From the NCBI GenBank assembly GCA_949752745.1, contig OX457026.1:31458411-31522410 (forward strand): a DNA stretch of 64,000 nt, written 5' to 3'. Below are positions 1 to 10,979 of the stretch, piece by piece. The position numbers were made by a program, and so were the translations under genes. Within the stretch, counting starts at the first letter, position 1; the number at the start of each line of letters is the position of its first letter. This DNA is from Protula sp. h YS-2021 (Eukaryota > Annelida > Polychaeta > Sabellida > Serpulidae). The notes under the pieces were generated by a model. It searched no databases. It was not told the origin of the DNA and saw only the letters and a program-made list of their open reading frames with translations.

Positions 1-39
1 GGCAAGGGGAAAAATGAACAGGGAACTATGGGGAAGAAT

Positions 40-105
40 GTGGTGGCTGAGTAGTAAATTTTTCGCTTTCATGCGAGAGGTCTCCAGTTTGATCCCAAGC
101 TAAGT
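40..105 (+). repeat. Degenerate tRNA-derived SINE head (candidate)
   Basis: The stretch resembles the front of a tRNA-derived SINE. A box A-like GTGGCTGAGTAGTAAA is followed about 35 bases later by a box B-like CCAGTTTGATCCC. The spacing fits an internal Pol III promoter. No intact tRNA fold is evident, so this is a relic at best. The call rests on two short degenerate boxes. Confidence 0.4.
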
Positions 106-127
106 TACCATTTATTTAACATTTAAT

Positions 128-345
128 GGATTCTAGGTGACGATGACAATCACTACATTACCAAACTCGGTCCAGATGGCGGCGACATATTTGATTTAAA
201 CTGAAATCGATGCTAGGCGACGATGAAAATCGGTCAAGTCTCAAACTGGGCGATATGGCAACGGCATAACTAACTTAAGTTTAAATTGATATCTGTTTCA
301 TTTATTTAGACTTGAATTAATGCTAAGCGTGGACAAAAATGGATC
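128..345 (+). repeat. Degenerate tandem repeat around CTAGGYGACGATG
   Basis: Three diverged copies of a roughly 90-100 bp unit can be followed by the words TTCTAGGTGACGATGACAAT, TGCTAGGCGACGATGAAAAT and TGCTAAGCGTGGACAAAAAT. There is no coding signal. From 346 to about 1,550 I see no gene or clear repeat; the open frames there are short and unconserved. Confidence 0.4.
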
Positions 346-1552
346 GTAGTGAGTTAATGTTCCGTTATGAATAATTATTAAATATTGATTATGTACGAGC
401 GCACACTGATGCAAGTTCAGTCCATGCTGTGATTGGCTATAAGTAAAACATTCTGAAACCAGTGTGACACAGCGCTATCGAAGTACGTTTCTGTTTTTAT
501 TTTCAATACATATTGTCGATTTGGCGTGTAGCGTCACACAGCTGTGTGTATCGCGCAGCTGTGCTATTGCAGCGTACAGCCTGTAATTTGACTGTGCTAC
601 CCCTTGTAGCCTGTGTGCTCCCACCGAGTGACTCGTTTGTAACTTACGAGTAACTCAGGAGTGCGGCACACTGTGCTGTGTGGTAACATAGCGCGCGGGA
701 AAGCTACCACTTGCAAAAAAAATCGCAGGGACGTTTCGCACGCTGCCAAAACTTTTCTCACGGTGGCTCGCAGCTTCCTACACTCTTTTGACCAGGACTT
801 GGGGAAAATAACGTTGTTAGCAGAGCCGCGGTGTCTCTGTCAGCTTGCCAGTATGGACGCCTTCCTGGTAAAATGAAAACTGCTTAGATTAAAACTTTCT
901 CCGTGTGGCAGGATCAAAACCCAAAGTTGCAGGCATCTACAACTATTGTGCAGAGCAGTTCAACAATAATGTAGCTTGAAAACTAGCAAATGCCCTCGTT
1001 ATTCGTAAAATTGACAATTCTATTCTGCCTACGTGTGTGTTGAGGGTGCCATCGTGTTGTGCACAACCAAAAAACGGTCTAAAAATAACCAAAATTCGCT
1101 GTGAACCGGCCAGAACTTCCCTATAGCGTACCAATACCTATGGCGTGATTTAAGGTGTGCCTGAACGCAGTACGCAATCGACACAAACAACTAGGCTACC
1201 GACCACAGTGTTCAAACCGCAGTTGGCCAATCAAACTGTTGCTGCGCCGCTCCCCTGGGTGCAGTACTCCTACACTTCACCTCGTTGATCTTTAAGACTT
1301 CCAGCAACTCTCTACAATGTTCATTTCTTCATCGGACTTTTTGAAGGGGCTCTCAAAAATTAAAAATGTTACGGGTGCTACAAATTGTGTATCTTCACAG
1401 GTGTAAGGATGAAAAAGTGAACAGCAAATCCTAGTACGAGTAAACATAGGGGTTACCCATGGAGTTACTCATAGAAGATTTGTACTCTAGTAAACTTAAT
1501 TCTAAATTTTATTAGAAATTACATTTCAACTGTGTTAAGACCAAATAAGATA

Positions 1553-1592
1553 GAATGATACTTTTTCAAAGCATCGGGTCGATCCAAAGGCA
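1553..1592 (-). mobile_element. Fragment of DIRS inverted terminal repeat
   Basis: The words GAATGATACTTT and GCATCGGGTCGATCCAAAGG match, on the opposite strand, the outer part of the left terminal repeat of the DIRS element at 6,944-10,960. They also match its internal junction copy at 10,545-10,570. This is a short relic of the same family. A further 21-base near-match at 2,247-2,268 to DIRS 3' DNA near 10,032 suggests more debris in this area. Confidence 0.55.
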
Positions 1593-1594
1593 AA

Positions 1595-1711
1595 GAGTTT
1601 TGATCTCATAAATTTCATTTTTGATATTATGAATTAAGTTTTGTAAAATTTTACTTAATTTTACAAAAATTAATCTTGATATCAAGCATGAAATTTATGA
1701 GATCAAAACTC
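1595..1711. repeat. Perfect 24-bp inverted repeat (hairpin or MITE core)
   Basis: Bases 1595-1618 and 1688-1711 are exact reverse complements over 24 bp. The inner flanks pair further, with gaps. The whole unit is 117 bp and AT-rich, with no coding content, and looks like a small foldback or MITE. It abuts the DIRS terminal-repeat fragment on its left. Confidence 0.7.
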
Positions 1712-2499
1712 AATTCTTGACATAAAAAAAATCAGTTTTTAGATAAAAATCAATTTTTGATATCCATAATTTCCCAGTAAATGTGAAAATGTCATTCCAT
1801 ATTGAAACGTAGTGTTATGACCGTACAACGAACGTGTAATCAATAGATTAAAATTTAAAACGAATGATTTTTAAAATTTTGAATACAATAATAAGAAAAA
1901 ATATTGCATTTTCATTTAAAAGAAGAATGCAATGTTTGTAACGACGTTGTTCAAATTTTGTTTGTTTGTTATTCTCTTGTGAAATGGAAAGCGCTTAACG
2001 GTAGGCCATATCATGATTTATATCTAGATTTTTCACTTATCAAACGCTTACTGACAGCTAGTTAGAGATATATTTCTGCAGGTTTTTTTTTCTTTTTTGG
2101 CCAATATTTTTAGTGTCATTTTCACACCATCTCTGTCCTACGAACTTCTTGTAAAACTGATAACATTATTTTTTTCGATTTTTTGAAGAGAAATTTGTAA
2201 ATCTGTCCATTGAAACAAAGATAGTATCCCAGGCATACCATCGCTCGTCTTTCTGTCACAAGGCCCTGTGGCCATCTGTTATCGGTATCTAGTTCGGTTG
2301 GGGACTGCCCTCTATGCTGTCGTCGGAATAACGAAGCAAGTCATATATGTTCTTTATTTCAGACAATTCTTCTTTATTGCAAAACAATTTTACTTATTAA
2401 ATTTAACACCAGAAAAACAGGGCCATTACAGGGTTACACTTTTATTAGTTCTGACTTTTTGTTTGCTGAAAACACAAGCGATTTGGAGGCGAGAAGTAT

Positions 2500-3250
2500 A
2501 TCAGCAATTGCCCAACACATGTTCATCACATGGAAAAACAAATATTCAGCATTTAGTAACTAGTATATTAATATCTGGTTACCCCATGGTTCACACATGT
2601 TGACTAAATAAACATACGTTTACCATATGTGGTTAATATGTGGTTAATTAATGTCAACTACATATAATTTTACCCAAACAAATAATAAAATATTTATTAT
2701 ACGCATCATTAATCTTGCCCACCAAACATGTGAACCACATGATCAAGCATATATTTAACACATGTCCAGCATTTTATGAACACATGTTAACTACATCGTC
2801 GATATAATCAAATGAATATATTTCGTTAACATGTGTTAGCCATATGTGGTTCTTTTTGTTCCAAAAATGCTTCAAACTATCGTGTTTAATATTAAATACA
2901 GCATTAAATTATTTCTGAAACGAAAAGACGAAATTTGTATAAATGTTAGAAAAACATTGATCAAAGTTAATGCTGTCCATGTTGAACAGTATGTTAATAT
3001 ATCTTTAACATATATTGTGCTTTACATGTGGTAAACATATATTTTTTTGTGCTAAACCAACTTGATTTTCAACAACAGTAGTCAACATATGTTAAACAGG
3101 TGGTCACTATAACCTTAACCATGTGTGAGTTGAGCTATGTTAATTATACATGGTAAACATATGTTCATTTGATCAACATATTTTCAACATATGTTGAATA
3201 TTTGATAAACACATCTTTAACATGTGCTAAACATATGTTTAACGAAGATT
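2500..3250. repeat. Low-complexity field of ACATATGT/TTAAC words
   Basis: About 750 bp packed with variants of AACATATGTTAA, ACATGTGGTTAA and TAAACATATG, many self-complementary. The spacing is irregular, so this is not a clean tandem array. A shorter patch with the same vocabulary lies at 15,785-15,935. From 3,251 to the P450 stop at 3,867 I see nothing else recognisable. Confidence 0.6.
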
Positions 3251-3866
3251 TGAGATGTTAACCTGACCGGTGGCTTTCAACTCTACATCGTTTCGCCTTG
3301 TCAGAGCATGCTGATCCACCCATTAGAACAGGTTAGCCTCCCCTTTTTTAATAAAAACATCCTTCATTTTGCAACATTTTAACAAAATGGGATGCATTAT
3401 AAATGTTCAATGCTTTGACTAAATGAAGCATTTTTATAATATGCGAACACGTGATTACCAGAGCTGGGTTTAAATGCAGCATCTTACAGCTGTGGTATTA
3501 AGAGTGCATCACACAAAAATGTAAAAAAGATATAACCGTGTCACGTAAATTAACACTCATTCATGGTTTGCTCAAAAGTCCTACATCTTTTCTTTTTAAA
3601 TGCACATTGAAGTTTGACAAATCAAGTCATAAACAAAAGTAGAACATATCATTCCTAAAATAGAAATATAATGTGATTTTCTTCCGTGTGATGACTAAGG
3701 AAAAGTACTGAATGCTGTGCACTTAGCACACGAACTACAAACTTCTCATGAAGAAAAACATTCATAAATCATTCAGACAGCTCACACTATTTACATATCA
3801 AAATACCGTATTGACAAAACTATTTGTTAATTTTCCACTTTGCCCTTTTCTTTCTTACAGATGTGT

Positions 3867-5402
3867 TTAATACCTTGGAATGGCCCGTAGTTGGAATGAC
3901 TTCGGCAGTCTCGTAAAGGCCAGTTCAGGGGTTGCATCAATTTCACTGTTTCCATTTGCCGGTAGAAACTTAAACTTTTGAAATAATTTCGCGGTAAATA
4001 TATATAATTCCTGGCGTGCCAACAACTCCCCAACACAGGACCGCTTTCCAATGGAAAAGGGGACGACATGTGAATGCTTGACGAAATCACCATTGGCATT
4101 CAAAAATCTTTCCGGTCGAAAATTTTCCGGATCGCCCCAAGTTAATTTGTTGTGATGTACGGCATAGAGATTCAACAGAAGCAGGCTGTCTTTGGGAATA
4201 ACATACCCTCCAAGTTCAGCCTCGGTTTCGGTGGACACCGCGTGGGGTATGGCCAGCGGAACGATAGAACTGTGTCGCTGTACCTCCCAGATAACGGCAT
4301 CCAGGTAGGGCACTTTATCTTTCAGGCGATAAGATCTATCTCTGCCAACGACGCGATCCAGTTCTGTCTGGAGCTTCTCTTGGACATCCTGTCTGTTGAT
4401 GAGATATAGTAAAGTCCATTTTATACTTGTGGCACTGGTTTCAGTCCCAGCCAATAGGAAGTCGCGTAACAAATATTTCAGTTCATCATCGTCAATAGCG
4501 ATTGCCTCTTGTGCACTGTTGTAATGTTTACCCAAATATGCCTCCACAAAATTTGAGTCCTGACCAGGATGAAAACCAGACATGGCGTGTTTTGTGTGCT
4601 GCCACATAAAGTCAACCATTGACCGATTGGCGTTCACAAATCTTTTAAAAATCTGTTTGAATGGCGGTACGAATCGTAAAATTGGAAAGGGATTAAATAC
4701 ATGAAAAAAGAGCATCCCATGAACGAAAATATTAACATTGTGAGCGATGTGTCTTTTGTCACTTTTCTCAAATGTTTTATTGAACATTATATGCAGGAGG
4801 ATATTGGTTACACACGAGGCAACTTCTGGCCAGCAATCAAAAGGCTTTTGATTGGACGACGCAAATATAGAAGCAAGCACTTCCGCTTCTTCTGAAATCA
4901 CCTCCTCCATCACAGAACGACCAACTCCTAAATTGCGCATAATCGCCATCGATAGTTTACGCACCTTCTTTCCCTTTTCGTCAAAGTCCCGAACAAGTAA
5001 GCCTCCTATTTTCGGATTAATACTCATACTAGTGAAACCATGGCCCAGCCTGCGATCAGCAAAATCAAATGGCTTCGCAATAGTCGCCTCTCGGATTGCC
5101 TCGTAACTATTGAGCACAACTAATCGGTGAGAAAAAGTCTTTAGCATGAAGATGTCGCCATATTTCTCCGCTAATTGGCAAAATTCTTCTGGTTTTAACA
5201 CTGGCTTGTGCGATAATATCGTTCCCAAAACCGGTAATGAGGGCGGTCCTGGGGGCAGGTTTTTCTTCCGCTGGAAACACAAGCTCAGCAGAGCAGTTAT
5301 GCTGGTTACCAGCAAAAATATACACGGAAAAAATAAACTTGTCTCCACCAAATTAGACATTGTCCCAGACTGTTGTGTGTTTCGCAATTCAACAAAATTC
5401 AA
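3867..5402 (-). CDS. Cytochrome P450, clan 2 (CYP2-like), intronless
   Basis: A 511-residue haem monooxygenase in one uninterrupted exon. A hydrophobic anchor (about 22-43) precedes a basic stretch and the proline hinge PPGP (50-53). The I-helix oxygen-activating motif AGTET is at 318-322, the K-helix E373/R376 pair lies in WEVQR, PERF is at 430-433, and the haem loop FSIGKRSCVG carries the cysteine thiolate at C456. All landmarks are intact and length is normal, so the gene looks functional. It should sit in the ER membrane and take electrons from P450 reductase; the substrate cannot be inferred. Translation could start at M1 or at M15; M1 is the longer choice and either keeps the anchor. 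Its closest relative here is the P450 at 21,695. A typical CYP2-like gene has several introns, so their absence is notable. Confidence 0.96.
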   Translation of the reverse strand: MNFVELRNTQQSGTMSNLVETSLFFPCIFLLVTSITALLSLCFQRKKNLPPGPPSLPVLGTILSHKPVLKPEEFCQLAEKYGDIFMLKTFSHRLVVLNSYEAIREATIAKPFDFADRRLGHGFTSMSINPKIGGLLVRDFDEKGKKVRKLSMAIMRNLGVGRSVMEEVISEEAEVLASIFASSNQKPFDCWPEVASCVTNILLHIMFNKTFEKSDKRHIAHNVNIFVHGMLFFHVFNPFPILRFVPPFKQIFKRFVNANRSMVDFMWQHTKHAMSGFHPGQDSNFVEAYLGKHYNSAQEAIAIDDDELKYLLRDFLLAGTETSATSIKWTLLYLINRQDVQEKLQTELDRVVGRDRSYRLKDKVPYLDAVIWEVQRHSSIVPLAIPHAVSTETEAELGGYVIPKDSLLLLNLYAVHHNKLTWGDPENFRPERFLNANGDFVKHSHVVPFSIGKRSCVGELLARQELYIFTAKLFQKFKFLPANGNSEIDATPELAFTRLPKSFQLRAIPRY

Positions 5403-5491
5403 AAGTTGTTTCAGTATTTGATTAAGGCTTGCTGTTGTTTGATATATTGTTTCTGATCATTTGGCAATGCATTTCACATGCATTTCCAGGG

Positions 5492-5499
5492 TTTATATA
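5492..5499 (-). promoter_or_regulatory. TATA box of the first P450 gene
   Basis: On the minus strand the sequence GGGTGTATATAAACCC lies about 90 bp upstream of the P450 start codon. This predicts transcription starting near 5,460-5,470 with a short leader and no 5' UTR intron. A focused TATA promoter suits an inducible gene, but inducibility is inference. Confidence 0.6.
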
Positions 5500-6943
5500 C
5501 ACCCTTAAAAGATAAGCACGGAGAAGATAATATTTATCCGGTTTCTTATCTTTCTTATTCATGTATTTATTTTCGCTTGTTATCTAAATTAAAAACAATT
5601 AAATGATCCGTAATCGGTAATTGTTCTAATCAAACACAAACGCCTTTTTTATTTTACCCCCCCCCCCTCCCCTCCCTGCACGCCCCGCAAAAAATGATAA
5701 AGTCCTTCAACTGGATATATATTCATGACCAGAAAAGGCCCACACGCGGCTGGAATCATGAGTTCTGACTTTCCTTATGAAGCGCACCCTCTCCCTCCGT
5801 TCCTGTCGGAAACCAGGAAAACTTAATCAGACAACCCTCACCCCTCCCCCATTAAAAAAAACTGGCTTTCCGGACGAACCAGCTCAACTCCCAAAAACAC
5901 TCTCCCTGGCTCTTCGCAAATCAAACGTTTTCATTTTGAATAGAAAAAAATTTCAGACAACAACTCATGTTCTAGGACGGGTAGTTGTTTATACTTAATA
6001 CCGGAATGAACAGCTATTTAACTTGATGCATCACAAGTGGTCAGAATGAACCCTTTAACTTATATTTTGAAATCTGCAAATGATTTTTGTTGTTATTTTT
6101 TATACCAATAATTCAGTTTTTCATTCCCTAAATTTAATTGACGATTCGTTAACTCTTATATAAATGCGCGCCTCCCTTAAGATTTTTTAAGTATGTAAAA
6201 AAAAATTTTTTTTTTTGCTCTCAAAAAAAATTTTTGCCATATAAAATTTAATTAGTGATAGCAAAATATAAATTAATGAGATTTAAATTGATTTATTAAT
6301 ATCTTTAATTATATTTTAAGATAAAAAGTCAACATATTTTTTACACTTATTTTGTAGCCGAGCCCTAATTTAATTTTGCAGATTTCAGAACCATTTTGAT
6401 TTTCTTCTGTCTCATTAACTGGAGTAAAACACTAATCTACATCTAATGGGGAAAAGTATGTACATGTCAAAAGAAGTGACTCTTACCACAAGAAATTATT
6501 AAAGACAGATCTAAAGATAATCTGTGAAGAAATATACATTTTTCTTGCAATAGCAAGTCTTTGTGTGTCCATTGTTTGCTTATACAAGGAAAATGGGGTC
6601 TTAAGATAAGATAAGACAGGATAACATTAACTTTAAAGATAAGATAAGGTCTTATATTGTAACACAAATGAAGTGAAAGTCCAAACAGTTGTAATGACAT
6701 AAAAATATATATAAAACAAATCTTTTGCACCCAGCGCCAGAACGGATATCCCCCACATTCATGTAAATTTTCGAATTTGTGGCTATTCACGTTTTTTTGA
6801 CGAGATCAGCTGAAATCATTTGTAAAGAAAGAGAGAGAAAAATCGCATTCTAACACGTACTTAATTACACTGGGAAAGTGAAGTTTTCCATGCGTTATAG
6901 CCTTTGGGCTTAATTCAACGCATAAAGGTAAAAAGCTGTTCAT
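5500..6943. other. Intergenic, no gene seen
   Basis: AT-rich spacer between the first P450 and the DIRS element. It has a pyrimidine/C-run near 5,658-5,685, an A/T-run hairpin-like stretch near 6,195-6,240, and a few GATAAGATAAGA-type words near 6,600-6,650. No ORF here shows conserved protein motifs. Confidence 0.6.
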
Positions 6944-7142
6944 GTTCATACAAATGACTTATAGCTGTCGTTGGATCGACCCGACGCTTGCAAAGTATCA
7001 TCCATATCTTTTCTCGCCCGTAAATTCATAGAATTGGATGACCTAAACTAAGTGAGGATCTCCTATTCATGAAACTTTTCCTTGACTGCCTGGTGCTCTC
7101 CTCTGTATATAACCCCCAGGTGGCGCCGCTAATGTCACTTTT
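6944..7142 (+). repeat. DIRS left inverted terminal repeat
   Basis: Pairs with 10,735-10,960 on the other strand. Shared blocks include TCTCGCCCGTAAATTCATAG, CTCCTATTCATGAAACTTTT and TATATAACCCCCAGGTGGCG. The outer part has diverged more than the inner part. The outer edge is placed at the point where the internal junction copy switches to right-end sequence. Confidence 0.88.
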
Positions 7143-7986
7143 CATCCTTACGCCCAAAACAAAAACTCCAACGACTCGTAGCTGATATCAGTGAACGATC
7201 GGTCCAACGGTGCTAGCGGAACAGGACTTTGATCAGAGCGATAATTGGTGATCGGTAAGTCTTGTTGTTTATGCAGTGGCATTTTATCGCCTTATAGCAT
7301 TTCATAAACGACCCGAAGATGTTGTAACGATCATCAGAATTTAGTACTGTGTGGTGGGAGCTCGGACCGGTTCTGAACGTAGCGCCCAAGACTGTGCTCC
7401 TGCTGCAGAGGTATACACACTACTTCTGATTTAGAGAGCAGACCGCGAGTTTTTACCAAGCTCGCGGGTACCTCACGGATTGCGCAAGGTGGCGTAGACC
7501 CGGTAGTAAGTCACCTCTCGCGTCCACATTCCGTTTTGCTTCAGTGACGGTTAACAGTGAAATTTACTGGCAGTTTTGAGCCTGAATGCGCCCCAAACCA
7601 AACTAGATTTTCTGCCGGTCGCGTGTGAGTTGTGGGCTCTCCGTGGGCAGAATACGTGCTTGTACACACACGGCAGCAGCTTGCTGTGCCCGGGGCGGTG
7701 GTGTTGGAGAATTTAGGGTTTTGGGTGCGGGCGCCTTCCCGCGCTTGTAAGTAGCAGGTGCTTTGGGCGCACGTTCTAGCGCGATAGGGCTGTGAACACA
7801 TCGGGGGCCCCAATTCTGGGCGCCAAGAAATTTATGCTAGGTCCCCAAGCAAGGGTTGTGGGCGCCGTTTAGCAGAACTACAGGGAAACTAACAGCAATT
7901 TCCTCGTGTTTTACAGGAATGAGCGGCCTGCCATGGTGAAGAAGGAACGCTGAGGACACCAGGGCCTGAAAGACAATGCCCACAGC

Positions 7987-9640
7987 TGCTGTCAAGACTG
8001 TACCGCCAGGTTCGGCAAGCCAGAGTGTGACGGCGTTGTGACGTGTGATATCTGCATGCATCTGAACAAGAAGCAGTGGAAGAACATTAATAGATGAAGG
8101 CACAGGAAGTGCACAAGTCAAACTGTTCTGGGGCAATATGTCGACAGGTACCACGGCACAGGAATCGGAACAGCCGGAGGCCTGCACACCTCTACACGAT
8201 GAAATATCGTCACCCCAAGCGATGAACATGTCGGACTTTGAGAACAAGAGGTGCCCATCACACAAAGCCTCGCACAGGGGGGAAGCACAGTTCCACCAAA
8301 TTGGGCTCCCTCGTCTCCATTGAGGATCTGGCGGAAAGTAAAGCAGCCATCACACCCCTCAGATTTCAGAACCCGAGCGAAACTAACGTGCCAACTCATG
8401 AACTCTCAACATCACAAACCTTGAGCGAGACACAGGCCCCAAGCCTGGCAGCCCCGCCTAGTACATTTGTCCCCACGCCGAGGGCCCACGAGGGGCAGTT
8501 CCTTCTGGATATAGACGCAGCTGTTACGAGGGTGTTACAGGAACAAGCATTGTTATCCCAACAGCAGCTTGAGACCGAGCACACACTCTCAACGGCTCCA
8601 TGCATAGTATCCAGACCACCAGACGCGAATGAAAGTGTGAAAACACCGCCAGTCACGACGGTTCCAATGAGATCCACACAAGGTGCGACTATGGAAAGGG
8701 TGCCCACCATGGATGGGGGCCCCGCATTATCAGATGCCCCCACACCCACTAGCGGCCCCGCAGCACCCCAGGGCCCCACGGTAGGGGCCGACACAGGAGA
8801 GGGGCCAGTTCCCCGTGATGACGAGCCCAAGAAAGGGAAAGCAGGGCCCGAGAAAGAAAGCGCGGCGACAGCCACTCACACAAGAAGTTCCGCCGACAAT
8901 CATCATCTTCCTCCAGAGACAGCATATGCTGGCAAGGCCCCACCAAGGACACGCTCCCACCGTTGCAGAATCTGTACAGTCACGCGAAGAGGAAAGAGGG
9001 CTACAGCTCTTCCAATTACGACACTGACAGCATCTCAGACGGTTCCACCTCCTGCCGTCAATCGAAGAAAGCCACCAAGCGCAGATCTCGATTGCAGATA
9101 AGGTCTAGACTACGCCGCTCCTACATCCACAATCGTCTGTCTCGGGATTCAAGTCGGCGACGTTACAGGGACAGCAGGAGCAGTCGGGCAAGTGGTCAGG
9201 TTTAAGCGTCACCATTCAGGCATCCCGAGTGTGGGGACCTGCTGCGCACGCCGAGGAAGCGAAACCGCTCACACGACTGGAATAGACGGGAGATGTCCAA
9301 TTGCCTACAACTATCCGACAGAGACGACAGCCCAGAGAGCGAAGGCATCACTGCATCATATTCGGTCCCGGAACTCAGTGAAATTCCATTAAGAGAGGTT
9401 ATAGAACTGGTACAAAAAAAGTGCAAAAGTGGGGAAGCCGCTACAGCAGTCCGAATCAGGTCTCAGGCTGGAGTTCGAAAGACTGCGGGAAACGGGGCCC
9501 GAATTCTTGGCCATAGACACGGCCCCGTCAATTCGGAACACAATCAAGTTGAAAGAATCGGAATTCGAAGCCAAGAATTCTAATTTTGGCCGGACCGACA
9601 CAATTCATGTCCACCACACGAAATACGCCAGGTGGCTTGC
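7987..9640 (+). pseudogene. Degraded DIRS gag-like ORF
   Basis: The coding remnant is broken by several frameshifts and stops. It opens with a cysteine-rich motif (CCQDC, then CDGVVTCDIC, 7,987-8,060) like the zinc-binding segment at the start of DIRS Gag proteins. A Pro/Ala/Thr-rich stretch follows (8,238-8,900), then an Arg/Ser-rich basic tract (8,963-9,205), then a helical acidic part (9,293-9,640). At least three reading frames must be joined to follow it, so it cannot make the full protein. The Gag assignment rests on composition, the cysteine motif and position in the element. Confidence 0.6.
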
Positions 9641-9838
9641 TCATTGAAAGCCGTCAAGGGGGCCACCATGGGGGAAATCTTAAAATTGGGCTGTTGGCAA
9701 TCCTCCAATAGATTCATCAAATTCTATTTGCAGGACTTTATTTCTAAGCTCTGCAGGCTGCCGTTTGTAGCCGCCTACACAGTGATTAATTCAAGTAATG
9801 GGAACAACATGATCGAATCCAGCCTAGCACGCATATGA
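9590..9838 (+). pseudogene. DIRS tyrosine recombinase C-terminal remnant
   Basis: Two frames separated by a stop at 9,645 carry HHTKYARWLAH followed by GATMGEILKLGCWQSSNRF and IKFYLQDF. This is the box II pattern of tyrosine recombinases: the helix before the nucleophile (G-W-x-S/T) and the tyrosine itself (TAT at 9,725-9,727). In DIRS elements this enzyme integrates the circular cDNA. The N-terminal half and the first catalytic arginine are missing through deletion. It lies about 0.8 kb before the internal complementary region, the expected 3' location. Confidence 0.75.
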
Positions 9839-10544
9839 TTCTGTTTGTAGATACCGGGGCGGGAGCAAAAAGAAAACTACAAACAAGGGGAGAAGCCTCT
9901 CAAGCACAAGAACAAACCACAATAGTTACACAGTGACCTGGAGCGAATCTATTCTATTAGTGGGAGCAGCTAAAACAGCACTCAGATTAGACAATATTCG
10001 GGCTTCATGCTCAGTTAGTTAAGCAGTTAGTTTCGTCTTTCTGTCCACAAGGCCGAGACAGCGGCACCACGACAGTTGGGGCCAGCACTAGGGTCCACAG
10101 GCGGGACCAGTGCTGGGTACACAGACACACGTGGGCCCCACAGCCACGCGGCGGCCCCCCTCTCGTACCACCAGATGGGGCCCACGAACACGAGATCAGA
10201 CAGCGGTCCCGCAACATAAATCGGCCGGGACACCAGAAAGTTGGGACACGTCGTGGGACCACCAACCACTGTGGGTGTCGGGACCCAATAATAAAAAGGG
10301 GGAGAATGTGGACTCCCTCCGGGAGCTTAACACGGCAGGGGTGACCCAATTGACTCGACTTGAACTATGGCGCCTGTAGTGGCACCAGGGCCAGGTATGC
10401 AGTTGTTTTCTCCGTTTAGTTGGAAGATTAAAAATCTTCAATCAACTCTACTGTGTTTGTTTTCTGTGTTGGCTAATGTAGTACGGGCGACGCCCGCAGT
10501 TGGTGCGCCCCAGATATAGCCATCCTCTTTGTTAATCTGGGTTT

Positions 10545-10672
10545 CAAGCGTCGGGTCGATCCAAAGACAGCTATAAGTCATATGTATGAACAAAATTTGC
10601 GTTTTTATCCAATTAAAACGGATTTTTTGTTTGCGCAAATGTTGTAGCTGTTTAGTTGGATCGAACCGAAGC
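10545..10672 (+). repeat. DIRS internal complementary region (joined ends)
   Basis: Bases 10,545-10,590 are the reverse complement of the left outer terminus. Bases 10,592-10,672 are the reverse complement of the right outer terminus. The switch falls near 10,588-10,596 (ATGAACAAAATTTGCG). This copy fixes the ends of the element at about 6,944 and 10,960. Confidence 0.88.
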
Positions 10673-10734
10673 TAACATTAATCAGCCCTCTCTTCCCCTA
10701 CACCGGGGCCCATTTCTTCGGAGCGTCAGCATTC

Positions 10735-10960
10735 AAAGTGACGTAAGTGGCGCCACCTGGGGGTTATATACCGAGGAGCACCAGGAAGTCAAGGAAAAGT
10801 TTCATGAATAGGAGACCCTCACTTAGCTTGGGCCATCCAGTTCTATGAATTTACGGGCGAGAAAACAGTTGAATGATACTTTTACTCGGTTAGATCCAAC
10901 TAAACAGCTACAACACTTGTACAAACAAAAATCCGTTTTAATTGGATAAAAACGCGAATT
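10735..10960 (-). repeat. DIRS right inverted terminal repeat
   Basis: Reverse-complement partner of 6,944-7,142, with an outward extension containing TCCGTTTTAATTGGATAAAA. That extension is repeated, inverted, in the internal complementary region. Confidence 0.87.
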
Positions 10961-10979
10961 TAAGACAAACCTGTTTTAC

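Larger units (their letters stand above)
6944..10960 (+). mobile_element. DIRS-type tyrosine-recombinase retrotransposon, internally deleted
   Basis: The structure is diagnostic. Inverted terminal repeats lie at about 6,944-7,142 and 10,735-10,960. A short internal segment at 10,545-10,672 consists of the reverse complement of the left outer end joined directly to the reverse complement of the right outer end. DIRS elements carry exactly this internal complementary region, used to restore ends from a circular intermediate. Inside are a gag-like remnant and a tyrosine-recombinase C-terminus, but no reverse transcriptase, RNase H or methyltransferase. At about 4.0 kb it is shorter than a full DIRS element and must be non-autonomous. 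The right repeat extends outward farther than the left. No target duplication is expected and none is seen. Confidence 0.9.

Noticed and set aside
5146..5421. ORFs on the + strand over the first P450
   Set aside because: Antisense shadows of a well-supported P450 reading frame.
8396..8875. 159-codon ORF on the minus strand inside the DIRS element
   Set aside because: Antisense shadow of the Pro/Ala/Thr-rich gag-like frame.
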